A stretch of 64,000 nt of DNA from Chitinophagaceae bacterium (GTDB taxonomy: Bacteria > Bacteroidota > Bacteroidia > Chitinophagales > Chitinophagaceae), in assembly GCA_947447465.1 (NCBI GenBank), contig CANFKE010000015.1, forward strand, positions 1-64,000. The letters are read 5' to 3'. The position numbers and the translations under genes are program-made. Under the pieces are notes generated by a model. That model was not told the origin of the DNA. It was given only the letters and a program-made list of their open reading frames with translations, and did no database searches. Shown in pieces: positions 16,801 to 24,560 of the stretch (positions are counted from its first letter, which is position 1; every line of letters starts with the position of its first letter).

Positions 16801-17563
16801 TTGTCTTCCTTTCGGTTCTGTTCCTTCATCACTGTTAGGTGCTAATGGTCTGTATATACCTGCCAATGGAGTTGCTGTAGATAGCGCAGCCTTGGTGAAG
16901 TTGGGAAATAATGAGGGATATTCAACAATTGCATATCGCTCTGCACAACTGGCAATTAGCGATAATAAGGCAGTTATACAGCGAAATGTAGTAAAGACCG
17001 GTGCACAATCTATGTACCTGCGTATGTACTATCGCGGACTTAGTGAAGAGGAGCAGGTAAAAAAGCTAAAGGAAAGTGTGAATAAGGAGTTTGGGAAGAA
17101 CGTATCTATTACCAATGTAAAGATCGCGGGTATGGATACGCTTACTGATTCTATCAAATTCAGTTATGATATAGGTATTGATAATTTTTGTTCCACTATT
17201 GTAGGTATGAGTGTGTTTAAAATGCCATGGACCGATCTGTTCAGTTTGTCTGAAGCGCTTGCTTTGGATGAGCGGAAGTATCCATTGGACATGTGGCCTT
17301 TAAATGATGGTAAAGACAATAGAGAGACCATAACAGTGCAGATACCGGCGGGTAAAAAACTTGTAGAGCAACCCAAAGATGTGATACTTAAAAATCCTTT
17401 CATCACTTACAGTATCAAATATTCTGTAAGCGGTAATAAATTGGTCGCAGTTAAGAATGTTCAATATCTGAAGGAAAAGATACCTACAGAAGAATATGCC
17501 GGTCTGAAAGTAATTGCTAAAAAAATAGAAGAGGCTGAAAAGAAAGAGATCGTATTCAAATGA
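13832..17563 (+). CDS. Exported TPR / DUF3857 / transglutaminase-like protein
   Basis: A 1243-aa protein with a Sec signal peptide (MKKIFLLTSFLSIVFTSTAQ). Residues about 20-640 contain TPR-like helical repeats. About 660-830 matches DUF3857 (LIVYEGDGAVLEQNEQ..., YNSGSQRLLVDKAEI). A transglutaminase-like core at about 900-1000 has Cys929 in LGDCKDLASLF and His971 in FNHCIAQ. The third triad position, usually Asp in an LDxT motif, is Glu986 here (LLELT). Such proteins are common and exported in Bacteroidota. The role is unknown, presumably periplasmic or cell-surface peptide processing. It is a single gene between rmlA and the convergent flavoprotein operon. Confidence 0.85.
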   Translation: MKKIFLLTSFLSIVFTSTAQNYETCLKYFQENKYTEAVSGLKNIVASGGNTKDAALLLSMVQFDLRNYTDAFKSFEIFYKQSDDPYPYLYAELNNGLFDMREKDQQAFLEKVLKDPKATSELKILVIEKLRTVLTSAGDFTAVRALNDNTGIVNNWSVVGVFDNTSGSGFNKNFGFLEHPEADHVFTSKGGFDIKWFDIPGVKNDGWYDNEFYFYPENTIIAAQTFIQSDKDKEVLLKVGVSGSLKLWLNDYLVDSEYQERNTNGDVYTCKVKLQAGTNRILVQTGSSEITKNNFLVRLYDLNNNPLTDIIAQPRYKPYTKAAPYQVVKIPLFAEKYFEDKLAVTSGNDFINSLFLYYVYFANEHKEPCYELLKKLKKQYPVSSCISWMAARYAEIDNNQVLASKEKESIIAKDPECPVALLLRYSEAFEKGKWDDAQTLNERYIALYGASEKTEEKKLTLLSKKKETERLNQELDLAYSLYPLNKNIVEEKYFAVLNSTKDISKANEILIRYINSDFDPSFIRKLRDNYFKNGKIEEGKKWYKKVFDYSPIAVGWYRSYAESLYGIKDYAGAMEMLDKAISICPYSGYQYTLKAKLFEVLGKTDEEIEAYKLAIKYNPDYSISRKKLAELQGKKELSSLFKENDIKAICTEAQNDNSAPDNNVICLLDDKRLIVYEGDGAVLEQNEQLFLIKSSAGVEALKEVDIPYNSGSQRLLVDKAEIIKKDGSKVSAERNKNKCVFSSIEVGDVIHLSYKIENSYKGRLAQYFWQNIAFNAIYPEKLIRFSMIISADKKFKWEAVNTELDPTQQDLNGYKLYTWEKTNVPRVVLEPLMTYSSRAQLIISSIPDWKYVANWYSDLSYTKTVADPFVRDRVKELMAGNEKRSDLEKARIIYNFIQSNCHYSSVSFLQSGLVPQRASRTLTAKLGDCKDLASLFVAMAREAGLKANLVLVSTRGEDENEFRLPTIGFNHCIAQLHVNNKSYLLELTNNCLPFGSVPSSLLGANGLYIPANGVAVDSAALVKLGNNEGYSTIAYRSAQLAISDNKAVIQRNVVKTGAQSMYLRMYYRGLSEEEQVKKLKESVNKEFGKNVSITNVKIAGMDTLTDSIKFSYDIGIDNFCSTIVGMSVFKMPWTDLFSLSEALALDERKYPLDMWPLNDGKDNRETITVQIPAGKKLVEQPKDVILKNPFITYSIKYSVSGNKLVAVKNVQYLKEKIPTEEYAGLKVIAKKIEEAEKKEIVFK

Positions 17564-17583
17564 TCATATTCATGGTCATCTAC

Positions 17584-17616
17584 AATGCTGCGCAGATATA
17601 AGATCTGCGCAGCATT
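17584..17616. terminator. Bidirectional terminator hairpin
   Basis: AATGCTGCGCAGAT (17584-17597) and its perfect 14-bp complement (17603-17616) are separated by ATAAG. It lies between convergent genes (stops at 17563 and 17662), so it can serve both, though no long T-run is present. Confidence 0.75.
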
Positions 17617-17661
17617 GAAGATTGAAGAAGGTGGTTGATTTTGTGTGTTGTTGATGGCAGT

Positions 17662-18819
17662 TTATACAATACTTTGTATATACTTTCTGATGCGCTTATT
17701 TTTACCCAAGAGGAATACAAGGTCGAGGAGGAACGGCAATTTAGATAACGTTTGTTGCGCTTTATAGCTACTGTATAACCCATCTACTATGGCCGATTGA
17801 AGCGCATTATCATATCCTTTCATATACGTCTCACTAAAATCATTGGCTTTAAATGCACTGATCAATTGGTCTGCAGCTATTTTGCCACTCAGCACTGCAT
17901 TGCCCATACCTGTGCCAGATAATGGATTGGATAAAGAGGCCGCATCGCCAATGAGCATAAATCTATTGCCTGATACAGTGCCTATAGTTGATCCAAGTGG
18001 TACGCCGAAACCTTCCAGTGGTGAGACCTGCTCTGCATCAGCAAATTTTTCCGCCAATTCAGGACTTTGTTTGAAATAGTCGTAGAATGACTCTTTAAGG
18101 TTGATCTTATTTTCAGAGATATTGCTGGATAACAGCCCGAAGCCAACATTAGATAAATTATCGGCAATAGGAAATACCCATAGATAATTGAGATTGTATT
18201 TAGAGCTGAAGAATACTTCGCTGGTAATATTGTCTGTATTCTTTACATTCTTGTAATATGCTCTTACAGCACCGAGGTAATGATCTCTATCCAGTACCTT
18301 CTCAGTAAGTTGCTTGGCAACAATAGAGTTAGCACCATCGGCGCCAATGATCGCTTTGGCTGTAAAGACTACATCTGAATTTTTAATAGTAACTGTTACG
18401 CCTGTGTCAGTTGTCGTTATTTTGTCTGGTGTGGTAGCAGTAAATATCTCTGTATCGGTATATTTTCTCACTACATTGAGCAGGAAATTATCCAACTGAA
18501 GTCTAGGGCAAGTATATGATTCACTGACCCAGTCGAAGGTGAGTGTCTTTTTCTTATAATGAACTCTGGTATGTTTTAAGACCAGCGTTTTTGGAAAGTC
18601 GATAAATTCTTTTTCAAATCCCGGCAAAATAGTGTTCAACGTTTCCACTGCCTTTTTATGCAATAATTCGCCACATACTTTATCTCTGGGAAATTCACTT
18701 TTATCTATGATCGCTACTTTTAGCCCAGCCTGTCGTAAAGCTAATGCGCAGCTTGTACCTCCCGGGCCAGCGCCCAGTATCAGTACATCATATTGTTTCA
18801 CATTTGCTGTTTCGGTCAT
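17662..18819 (-). CDS. Geranylgeranyl-reductase-family FAD-dependent oxidoreductase (copy 2)
   Basis: A 385-aa flavoprotein. The FAD-binding Rossmann motif is at the N-terminus (LILGAGPGGTSCALALRQAG...AIIDKSEFPRDKVCGE), and the second FAD motif is GDAASLSNPLSGTGMGNAV at about 290. Family members (ChlP/GGR, digeranylgeranylglycerophospholipid reductase) reduce isoprenoid double bonds. In Bacteroidota many are annotated as NAD(P)/FAD oxidoreductases, with menaquinone or other isoprenoid lipids as possible substrates. Length matches the adjacent homologue (also 385 aa), which lies 25 nt upstream. It is probably the last gene of that operon. Confidence 0.88.
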   Translation of the reverse strand: MTETANVKQYDVLILGAGPGGTSCALALRQAGLKVAIIDKSEFPRDKVCGELLHKKAVETLNTILPGFEKEFIDFPKTLVLKHTRVHYKKKTLTFDWVSESYTCPRLQLDNFLLNVVRKYTDTEIFTATTPDKITTTDTGVTVTIKNSDVVFTAKAIIGADGANSIVAKQLTEKVLDRDHYLGAVRAYYKNVKNTDNITSEVFFSSKYNLNYLWVFPIADNLSNVGFGLLSSNISENKINLKESFYDYFKQSPELAEKFADAEQVSPLEGFGVPLGSTIGTVSGNRFMLIGDAASLSNPLSGTGMGNAVLSGKIAADQLISAFKANDFSETYMKGYDNALQSAIVDGLYSSYKAQQTLSKLPFLLDLVFLLGKNKRIRKYIQSIV

Positions 18820-18844
18820 CGGGTAAAATTTCGATACTATGCAA

Positions 18845-20002
18845 TTATACTAAACTCTGTATTTTTTTCTTTATCCATTCATACTGTGCCAACCAGAAAA
18901 GTATATCGAGAATGAAAGGGATGCCTGCCAAAAATTGGGTTGCTTTATAGCTGGCCACCAGATCTTTATATATCTGCTTGTCGAGTAGTGCATTATATGA
19001 GCCCATAAATGCAGCACTGAAATTTTGTTGTTTGAAGCATTCTTTAATCTGATCTGCGGCAAGTTTTCCGCTCACTACTGCATTGCCCATGCCGGTGCCA
19101 GAAATAGGATTGGTGAGTGAAGCCGCATCTCCTATAAGCAGGAATCTGTCGCCGGATACTGTACCCATTACTGAGCCCAAAGCTACTCCAAAACCTTCCA
19201 GAGGACCTTCCTGTTGCGCATTTTTAAATTTCCCCCCCAAATCAGGGTCTATCTTGAAATACTGATAGAATGATTCCTTAAGGTTGATCTTCTTCTTTGA
19301 AATGTCGCTTGACAGCAAACCGAAACCAACATTAGCACGACCTCCCTCTACAGGGAAGACCCACATACAGTTGAGGTGATACTTAGAGTTGAAATAGATC
19401 TCGGAGGTATTACTTTTCAGATCGGTGATGTTGGAAAAATAAGTTCTTACCGCACCCAGATAATGTTCTTTATTGATGACCTTGTGCGCCAGTTGCTTAG
19501 CAACGGCAGAGTTGACACCATCTGCACCTATCAGTACTTTAGCACGAAAAACAAAGTCTTCGTTCTTTATAGTGATCAAAATATTTTCCTCCTCATGGAT
19601 GAATTTATCTGGTGTAGTATTGGTAAATACCGAAATATTGCCGGCCTCCTTTACTTTATTCACCAAAAAATTATCGAAGTGTATGCGCGGACAAGTGTAT
19701 GATTCTCCTTCCCAATTATAGGTGACAGTTTTGCCTTTGTAGTGCATTATGGTATGTTTCAATACCAATGTCTTTGGGAATTTGGTAAACTCTTCTTTGA
19801 ACCCGGGAATGATGGAGTTGAAAGTTTCAACTGTTTTTTTGTGCATCAACTCACCGCAAACCTTATCTCTGGGAAATTCACTTTTGTCAATAATGGCAAC
19901 TTTAAGTCCGGAATCTTTCAGCGCTAATGCACAACTTGTACCCCCAGGTCCAGCACCTATGATCACTACATCATAATCTCTTATTTCAGCCCCGTTCCCC
20001 AT
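18845..20002 (-). CDS. Geranylgeranyl-reductase-family FAD-dependent oxidoreductase (copy 1)
   Basis: A 385-aa paralogue of the downstream gene, aligning end to end: VIIGAGPGGTSCALALKDSG at the N-terminus, KVCGELMHKKTVETFNSIIPGF, and GDAASLTNPISGTGMGNAV. The C-terminal 40 residues differ most. The pair is a clear tandem duplication retained with considerable divergence, suggesting different substrates or steps rather than a recent copy. It is divergent in role from lptG and tgt upstream, from which it is separated by about 110 nt. Confidence 0.88.
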   Translation of the reverse strand: MGNGAEIRDYDVVIIGAGPGGTSCALALKDSGLKVAIIDKSEFPRDKVCGELMHKKTVETFNSIIPGFKEEFTKFPKTLVLKHTIMHYKGKTVTYNWEGESYTCPRIHFDNFLVNKVKEAGNISVFTNTTPDKFIHEEENILITIKNEDFVFRAKVLIGADGVNSAVAKQLAHKVINKEHYLGAVRTYFSNITDLKSNTSEIYFNSKYHLNCMWVFPVEGGRANVGFGLLSSDISKKKINLKESFYQYFKIDPDLGGKFKNAQQEGPLEGFGVALGSVMGTVSGDRFLLIGDAASLTNPISGTGMGNAVVSGKLAADQIKECFKQQNFSAAFMGSYNALLDKQIYKDLVASYKATQFLAGIPFILDILFWLAQYEWIKKKIQSLV

Positions 20003-20112
20003 TATTGCAATACCGTAAAATGTATTTTGTGTAAAATTATGAAATAAAAGTTAAACAAAATGATGATCTATATCACATATCTCAATAGGGGTATTATTTT
20101 GTTATGATAACA

Positions 20113-21192
20113 TCACTTCACTTGTCGCCTGTAAAGATAATAGGCAATAATGGCAAATATGAAGTTGGGTATCCATACAGAGATGAGCGGATTGAGCGAA
20201 GCCTTGGTAGAGAAAGTAGTGGACAACTGCATGAACATTACATAGATAGCGCTGATGGCGATACCTAATGCCAGATGAAAACCACTTCCTCCACGTATCT
20301 TTCGGCTGGCGATACATGCACCAATGACCGTTAGTATAAGACCTGCAAATGGTTGTGATGTTCTTCTGTCTTTTTCTACATAGAACATATTCAGGTTCTC
20401 GCGTCCCCTCAGTGATTCAGTTTCAATGTAGTCTATGAGCTCAGGGGTGGTCAGAGCCTCTTTCAGTGCCTCATTACGGTTAAGGTCTGTAGGTTTGAAA
20501 GGGTAGTTGATATAAAGATCTTCCAGCTTAGTGACCGACTCTTTGAGGGTGTCGTTTTTACGGATGATGATATTATGCAGATGCCATGTTTTTTTCAGGC
20601 TATCGTAAGAGATATCATCAGCCATCATTTTTTCGAGCAACTGAGTCCCTTTCATCTTTTCTGCTGTAAATCCATTGCCCTTGCCGCTGGTAAAATTGAA
20701 ATTTTTGATATAGACATAGGCATCCTTGGCATAGGCAAGATGCACATTCTCTCCGGGTATGGCATAGTTACCATCATTGATATATCTATCCTCAAAGGCA
20801 ACGCGCTGTTTATTGGCCAGTGGGATGATCCAGTGATTGGCGATCAGTGAAATGATACACAGAAAACTAGCGCCTATGATGTAGGGGCGAAGGAACCGCT
20901 GAAATGAAACTCCGGATGAAAGAATGGCTATGATCTCTGACTTATAGGCCATCTTGGAGGTAAAAAAGATGGTAGCGATAAAGATGAACAAGTGAAACAA
21001 AAGAGCGGTAATGTGCGGAATGAAGTTTTTATAGTAGTTGAGCACTACCATAAAAGGCGCTTTTTTCTGCACGATATTGTCCACCTTTTCTGAATAATCA
21101 ATAACACAGGATATCACCACCAATATCATGATGGCGAAGAAGAAGGTCGTTAAGAACTTCTGTATGATGTACCAATCCAGTTTTTTGATCAT
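20113..21192 (-). CDS. LptF/LptG-family permease
   Basis: A 359-aa inner-membrane permease of the YjgP/YjgQ family, part of the ABC machine that extracts lipopolysaccharide for transport to the outer membrane. Three N-terminal transmembrane helices (YIIQKFLTTFFFAIMILVVIS; FIPHITALLFHLFIFIATIFF; FLRPYIIGASFLCIISLIAN) are followed by a soluble periplasmic domain (about 130-270) and three C-terminal helices. Which of LptF or LptG it is cannot be decided here. Tgt lies directly upstream (76-nt gap), a gene order common in Bacteroidota. Confidence 0.92.
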   Translation of the reverse strand: MIKKLDWYIIQKFLTTFFFAIMILVVISCVIDYSEKVDNIVQKKAPFMVVLNYYKNFIPHITALLFHLFIFIATIFFTSKMAYKSEIIAILSSGVSFQRFLRPYIIGASFLCIISLIANHWIIPLANKQRVAFEDRYINDGNYAIPGENVHLAYAKDAYVYIKNFNFTSGKGNGFTAEKMKGTQLLEKMMADDISYDSLKKTWHLHNIIIRKNDTLKESVTKLEDLYINYPFKPTDLNRNEALKEALTTPELIDYIETESLRGRENLNMFYVEKDRRTSQPFAGLILTVIGACIASRKIRGGSGFHLALGIAISAIYVMFMQLSTTFSTKASLNPLISVWIPNFIFAIIAYYLYRRQVK

Positions 21193-21268
21193 TCGGTATC
21201 AGTTCGTATTTTTCTTTTTGTAGTGGTTCGGTGAGGCTCACCCTGACAATAGAAAAAGGATTTATTTT

Positions 21269-22399
21269 TTAGAGTCTTGTTTTAAGTAAAGGTATCATTT
21301 CATTTTTCCACGAAGTAAAATCACCTGCAATAATGTGTTCGCGGGCTTGTTTTACCAGATGCAGATAGAACGCCAGATTGTGGATACTTGCTATCTGCAT
21401 GGCCAGTATCTCACCGGCTATGAACAGGTGACGCAAATATCCCTTACTGTAATAGTTACTGGTATAGCAGTCTATGCCGTCATCAATAACGCTGAAATTG
21501 GTAGCCCATTTCTTATTGCGGATATTGACCACTCCCTTTGATGTGAAGAGCATACCATTACGACCATTACGGGTTGGCATTACGCAGTCGAACATATCTA
21601 CACCCAAAGAAATATTCTCCAGGATGTTCCATGGAGTGCCGACACCCATCAGGTAGCGAGGCTTATCCTGTGGGAGGTATTCGCAGGTAAGAGCGCATAG
21701 CTCATACATCATTTCTTCAGGTTCACCTACCGACAAGCCACCAATAGCATTACCATCGGCGCCCATAGATGCTATGAATTCTGCTGATATTTTTCTGAGG
21801 TCTTTGTAGGTACTTCCCTGTACAATAGGAAATAGTGCCTGATCATAACCATACAAAGGTTCGGTATCAGACATATGTTTTACACAACGGGCCAGCCACC
21901 TGTGGGTGAGCTCCATTGAGTTTTTGGCATAAGTATATTCAGAAGGGTAGGGCGGGCACTCGTCGAAAGCCATAATGATGTCGGCACCTATAGCACGTTG
22001 TGTATCTACAACATTCTCCGGTGTGAACAAGTGGCGTGAGCCATCAATATGCGACTGGAACACTACTCCTTCTTCCTTTATTTTACGATTGGCAGCCAAC
22101 GAAAATACCTGATAACCGCCACTATCGGTAAGGATAGGGCGTGGCCAGCCGGCAAATTTGTGAAGTCCACCTGCTGCTTTGAGTACTTCAGTACCCGGGC
22201 GGAGGTATAGGTGATAAGTATTACCCAGAATGATCTCGGCCTTAACTTCTTTTATCAATTGCTCATGTGTAACAGCCTTTACGCTGCCCACAGTGCCTAC
22301 CGGCATAAATATAGGTGTCTCTATCTCGCCGTGGGCGGTAGTCATTTTGCCCGCACGGGCCGATGATGCGCTATCCTGCGCTTGTAATTGAAATTCCAT
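21269..22399 (-). CDS. tgt: Queuine tRNA-ribosyltransferase
   Basis: A 376-aa TIM-barrel transglycosylase. It exchanges guanine 34 for preQ1 in GUN-anticodon tRNAs. Motifs include PIFMPVGTVGSVKAVTHEQL, the substrate Asp region LTDSGGYQVFSL, MAFDECPPYPSE, AIGGLSVGEP, YLMGVGTP and the nucleophile GVDMFDCVMPTRNGRNG. In the zinc-site region (canonically C-x-C-x2-C...H) it reads GIDCYTSNYYSKGYLRH, keeping one Cys and the His but losing two ligands, so it probably lacks the structural zinc. Start at 22399 is standard. Confidence 0.96.
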   Translation of the reverse strand: MEFQLQAQDSASSARAGKMTTAHGEIETPIFMPVGTVGSVKAVTHEQLIKEVKAEIILGNTYHLYLRPGTEVLKAAGGLHKFAGWPRPILTDSGGYQVFSLAANRKIKEEGVVFQSHIDGSRHLFTPENVVDTQRAIGADIIMAFDECPPYPSEYTYAKNSMELTHRWLARCVKHMSDTEPLYGYDQALFPIVQGSTYKDLRKISAEFIASMGADGNAIGGLSVGEPEEMMYELCALTCEYLPQDKPRYLMGVGTPWNILENISLGVDMFDCVMPTRNGRNGMLFTSKGVVNIRNKKWATNFSVIDDGIDCYTSNYYSKGYLRHLFIAGEILAMQIASIHNLAFYLHLVKQAREHIIAGDFTSWKNEMIPLLKTRL

Positions 22400-22601
22400 T
22401 TTACAGGTGGCAAAGGTAGTAATAATGGGGCAATGACCTAATGGCTCAATAGCTCAATGAGGTTAATATACATGTTAAAATTATTGGGGGTAATCGGGTC
22501 ATTTGTTTGTTGATATGATATTTATTTATGTGTGTGCGCTTCATATGATCCGATGTAGTTTAATGGAAGATCATGATAGCAAATGATAACCCCATTCTGC
22601 C

Positions 22602-22609
22602 TACCTTTA
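22602..22609 (+). promoter_or_regulatory. Possible -7 element before the riboswitch-like RNA
   Basis: TACCTTTA matches the Bacteroidota -7 consensus TAnnTTTG except in the last base. If used, transcription would begin near 22616, right at the 5' strand of the RNA's closing stem. No clear -33 element is seen. Confidence 0.35.
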
Positions 22610-22614
22610 CGCCC

Positions 22615-22690
22615 ACAAGGAACCGTGTGTAATTCACGGGTTGTCGCGCAACTGTAAGTTATATACCTATGTAACAAGCCAGATACTTGT
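22615..22690 (+). ncRNA. Compact cobalamin-riboswitch-like element
   Basis: The conserved cobalamin-aptamer core is visible. A GGAA-CCGTG...CACGG stem-loop (22623-22639) is followed by GTCGCGCAACTGTAAG (22643-22658). A GTTATATA/TATGTAAC arm comes next (22658-22675), then the B12-box-like AAGCCAGATACTTGTCC (22676-22692). A closing helix ACAAG (22615-22619) / CTTGT (22686-22690) brackets the core. The usual 5' P2/P3 part of the class is not recognisable upstream. It precedes a Cys-rich CWC-type gene by about 130 nt on the same strand. In the class, cobalamin binding lowers expression. Confidence 0.72.
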
Positions 22691-22820
22691 CCATTTATAC
22701 CAGACATATGCTTTCGCGAAAAAAGGCAGTAGTCGTAAGATAGTGCGTTATTCCGACCGGGATATGCGGCATGTTTTATCCTACCCCGTTTCCGCAAAAG
22801 TGTTGGTCAACAACAACACA

Positions 22821-23021
22821 ATGATCATGGAGAACAAACAATGTCCCCGATGTAAGGCCACATTTGAGTGCAAGGCTAATGATATACTGAATTGCCAGTG
22901 TAATGGGATTGTGTTTAACGAGCATCAGAAATACAGAATTGCCAAGGACTATAATGATTGTCTTTGCCGGAAGTGTCTCCTTGAGTTACAGCATGAGCCG
23001 GCAAAACCAGTTAGGAATTAA
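22821..23021 (+). CDS. Cys-rich CWC-type small protein
   Basis: A 66-aa protein starting MIMENKQCPRCKATFEC. It has CPRC, a C at residue 17, CQC in the middle and CLCRKC at the C-terminal end. The Cys pairs and size resemble the cysteine-rich CWC family, a probable zinc- or metal-binding domain of unknown role often near cobalamin genes in Bacteroidota. The upstream riboswitch-like RNA suggests B12-dependent control. A second ATG at 22827 could be the true start; in-frame extension further upstream would run through the RNA and is unlikely. Confidence 0.75.
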   Translation: MIMENKQCPRCKATFECKANDILNCQCNGIVFNEHQKYRIAKDYNDCLCRKCLLELQHEPAKPVRN

Positions 23022-23043
23022 ATGACAACATACATCCTATTGG

Positions 23044-23118
23044 CCGCGAACCTACGGCTCGCGGTTGAACGTAGGGTTTGCGATACTACAAACCTTTTGC
23101 ACTTACGGCGCAATATCG
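23044..23118. repeat. Imperfect palindromic repeat cluster
   Basis: CCGCGA (23044-23049) pairs with TCGCGG (23059-23064). A competing larger fold pairs CGCGAACCTACG with CGTAGGGTTTGCG (23070-23082). CGATA/TATCG brackets the rest. It sits between the CWC gene and the thioesterase gene and resembles a REP-like intergenic element. Confidence 0.5.
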
Positions 23119-23194
23119 TGTTTTTGCAGTATTTAAAGGTCTAACCAAATGAAACAATAAAACAACAGCAATTTTTCACCCCTAATAAACAACC

Positions 23195-23581
23195 ATGACA
23201 ATAGCAGAAAGAAAATCAGCATCTGAAACACGCATATTTAAAGCGGTATTTCCCAACACTACCAACCACTACGATACCTTATTTGGCGGTACAGCTATGT
23301 TGCTGATGGATGAGGTGGCATTCATAACCGCTACCAGATTTGCGCGTAAGCGGATGGTGACGGTCAGCTCTGATAAGATCGATTTCAAAAAACCTATTCC
23401 CGCAGGAACTATCATAGAGCTGGTAGGTACTGTAGCGCATGTGGGCAATACCAGTCTTAAGGTGCTGGTAGAGATCTACATTGAAGAGATGTATTCGTTT
23501 GTGAGGCAGAAAGCGATAACAGGTACATTCACCTTCGTGGCCATAGATGAACACAAGCATCCTATAAAAGTTACTGAATAG
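23195..23581 (+). CDS. Hotdog-fold acyl-CoA thioesterase (YciA-like)
   Basis: A 128-aa protein of the YciA/BACH thioesterase family, hydrolysing acyl-CoA to free acid and CoA. It has FPNTTNHYDTLFGGTAMLLMDEVAFITATRFA, with the conserved N-H-x-x-T-LFGG and the acidic catalytic residue in MDE. This is followed by VTVSSDKIDFKKPIPAGTIIEL and VGNTSLKVLVEI. Its single-domain length is normal. The ATG start is preceded by AACAACC. It is followed 43 nt later by a bestrophin-like gene, and the two may be co-transcribed. Confidence 0.93.
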   Translation: MTIAERKSASETRIFKAVFPNTTNHYDTLFGGTAMLLMDEVAFITATRFARKRMVTVSSDKIDFKKPIPAGTIIELVGTVAHVGNTSLKVLVEIYIEEMYSFVRQKAITGTFTFVAIDEHKHPIKVTE

Positions 23582-23624
23582 AACAGATAAAACATTTCTC
23601 TGTTTTTAGTACTTTACACCATAC

Positions 23625-24506
23625 ATGATAAGAATAGGGAAAAAGGGGAACTTGATCAATGTTTTCGAGCTCCGTAAGGCAGATACCTTCAGCAGGTTGC
23701 TGCCTTACATAGCTGCTGTGTGCATTTATACCGCAGGTGTCGATTTTGTAATGATATCAACGCTTCATCTGCACGAAGTGCCTCCTTTCAAAAATATATT
23801 GGTCCTGCACACATTGCTGGGAGCCGTTATCAGTTTGTTGATGGTATTTCGCACCAATACAGCTTACGACAGGTGGTGGGAAGGCCGAAAGCTATGGGGG
23901 GCATTGGTGAACAACAGCCGTAATCTGGCCGTGAAGATGAATGCCATGCTGCCACGAGCCAACGAGAAGGACAGAAGCTTTTTTAAGAAGATCATACCTA
24001 TGTTTGCTGATGCGTTGTATTTACATCTGAGGGCAGAGAGTACAAGGCTGGAGCTGGATGAAGAGCCACATCCGGAGATTCCTGACTTTGACCATACCAG
24101 GCATGTGCCCAATCAGATAGCCTCTGTTATGGCTACTAAGCTAAACCTGATGTATAAAGAAGGAACGCTGACCGGAGATCAGTTGATCACTTTGACCGGA
24201 GAATTTCAGTCATTTTTGGATGTTTGCGGTGCTTGCGAGCGCATAAAGAATACCCCCATACCTTATTCGTACAGCACATTCATCAAAAAGTTCATCTTCC
24301 TGTATATCATTACACTGCCTTTCGGGTTGGTGTTTACCCTTACCTATCTCAGCATTCCTATTGTAGGTATCGTGTTCTATGTATTGGCCAGTCTGGAGAT
24401 GATCGCTGAAGAGATAGAAGACCCTTTTGGTACAGAGTTTAATGATCTGCCACTAGAGAAGATGGCCGATAATATCAAGAAGAATGTGGAGCATATATTG
24501 ATGTAG
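23625..24506 (+). CDS. Bestrophin-family anion channel
   Basis: A 293-aa membrane protein (bestrophin/UPF0187 family), predicted to form a pentameric, probably chloride- or bicarbonate-conducting channel. Hydrophobic helices lie at about 24-47 and 55-75, then the family hallmark TAYDRWWEGRKLWGALVNNSRNL, a central charged helical region, and a pair of helices at about 225-270 ending in EEIEDPFGTEFNDLP. The last motif, with its acidic EEIEDPFG, is strongly conserved. The start at 23625 is supported by the immediate family N-terminus. Confidence 0.94.
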   Translation: MIRIGKKGNLINVFELRKADTFSRLLPYIAAVCIYTAGVDFVMISTLHLHEVPPFKNILVLHTLLGAVISLLMVFRTNTAYDRWWEGRKLWGALVNNSRNLAVKMNAMLPRANEKDRSFFKKIIPMFADALYLHLRAESTRLELDEEPHPEIPDFDHTRHVPNQIASVMATKLNLMYKEGTLTGDQLITLTGEFQSFLDVCGACERIKNTPIPYSYSTFIKKFIFLYIITLPFGLVFTLTYLSIPIVGIVFYVLASLEMIAEEIEDPFGTEFNDLPLEKMADNIKKNVEHILM

Positions 24507-24560
24507 TTTTTAGTCGTAAGTTGTAAGTCTAAAGAGTCCATTTGGCTACAAAGCTCAGCT

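Noticed and set aside
22641-22820. Upstream in-frame extension of the CWC-type gene
   Set aside because: It would translate the aptamer itself; the Cys-rich family begins at the later Met.
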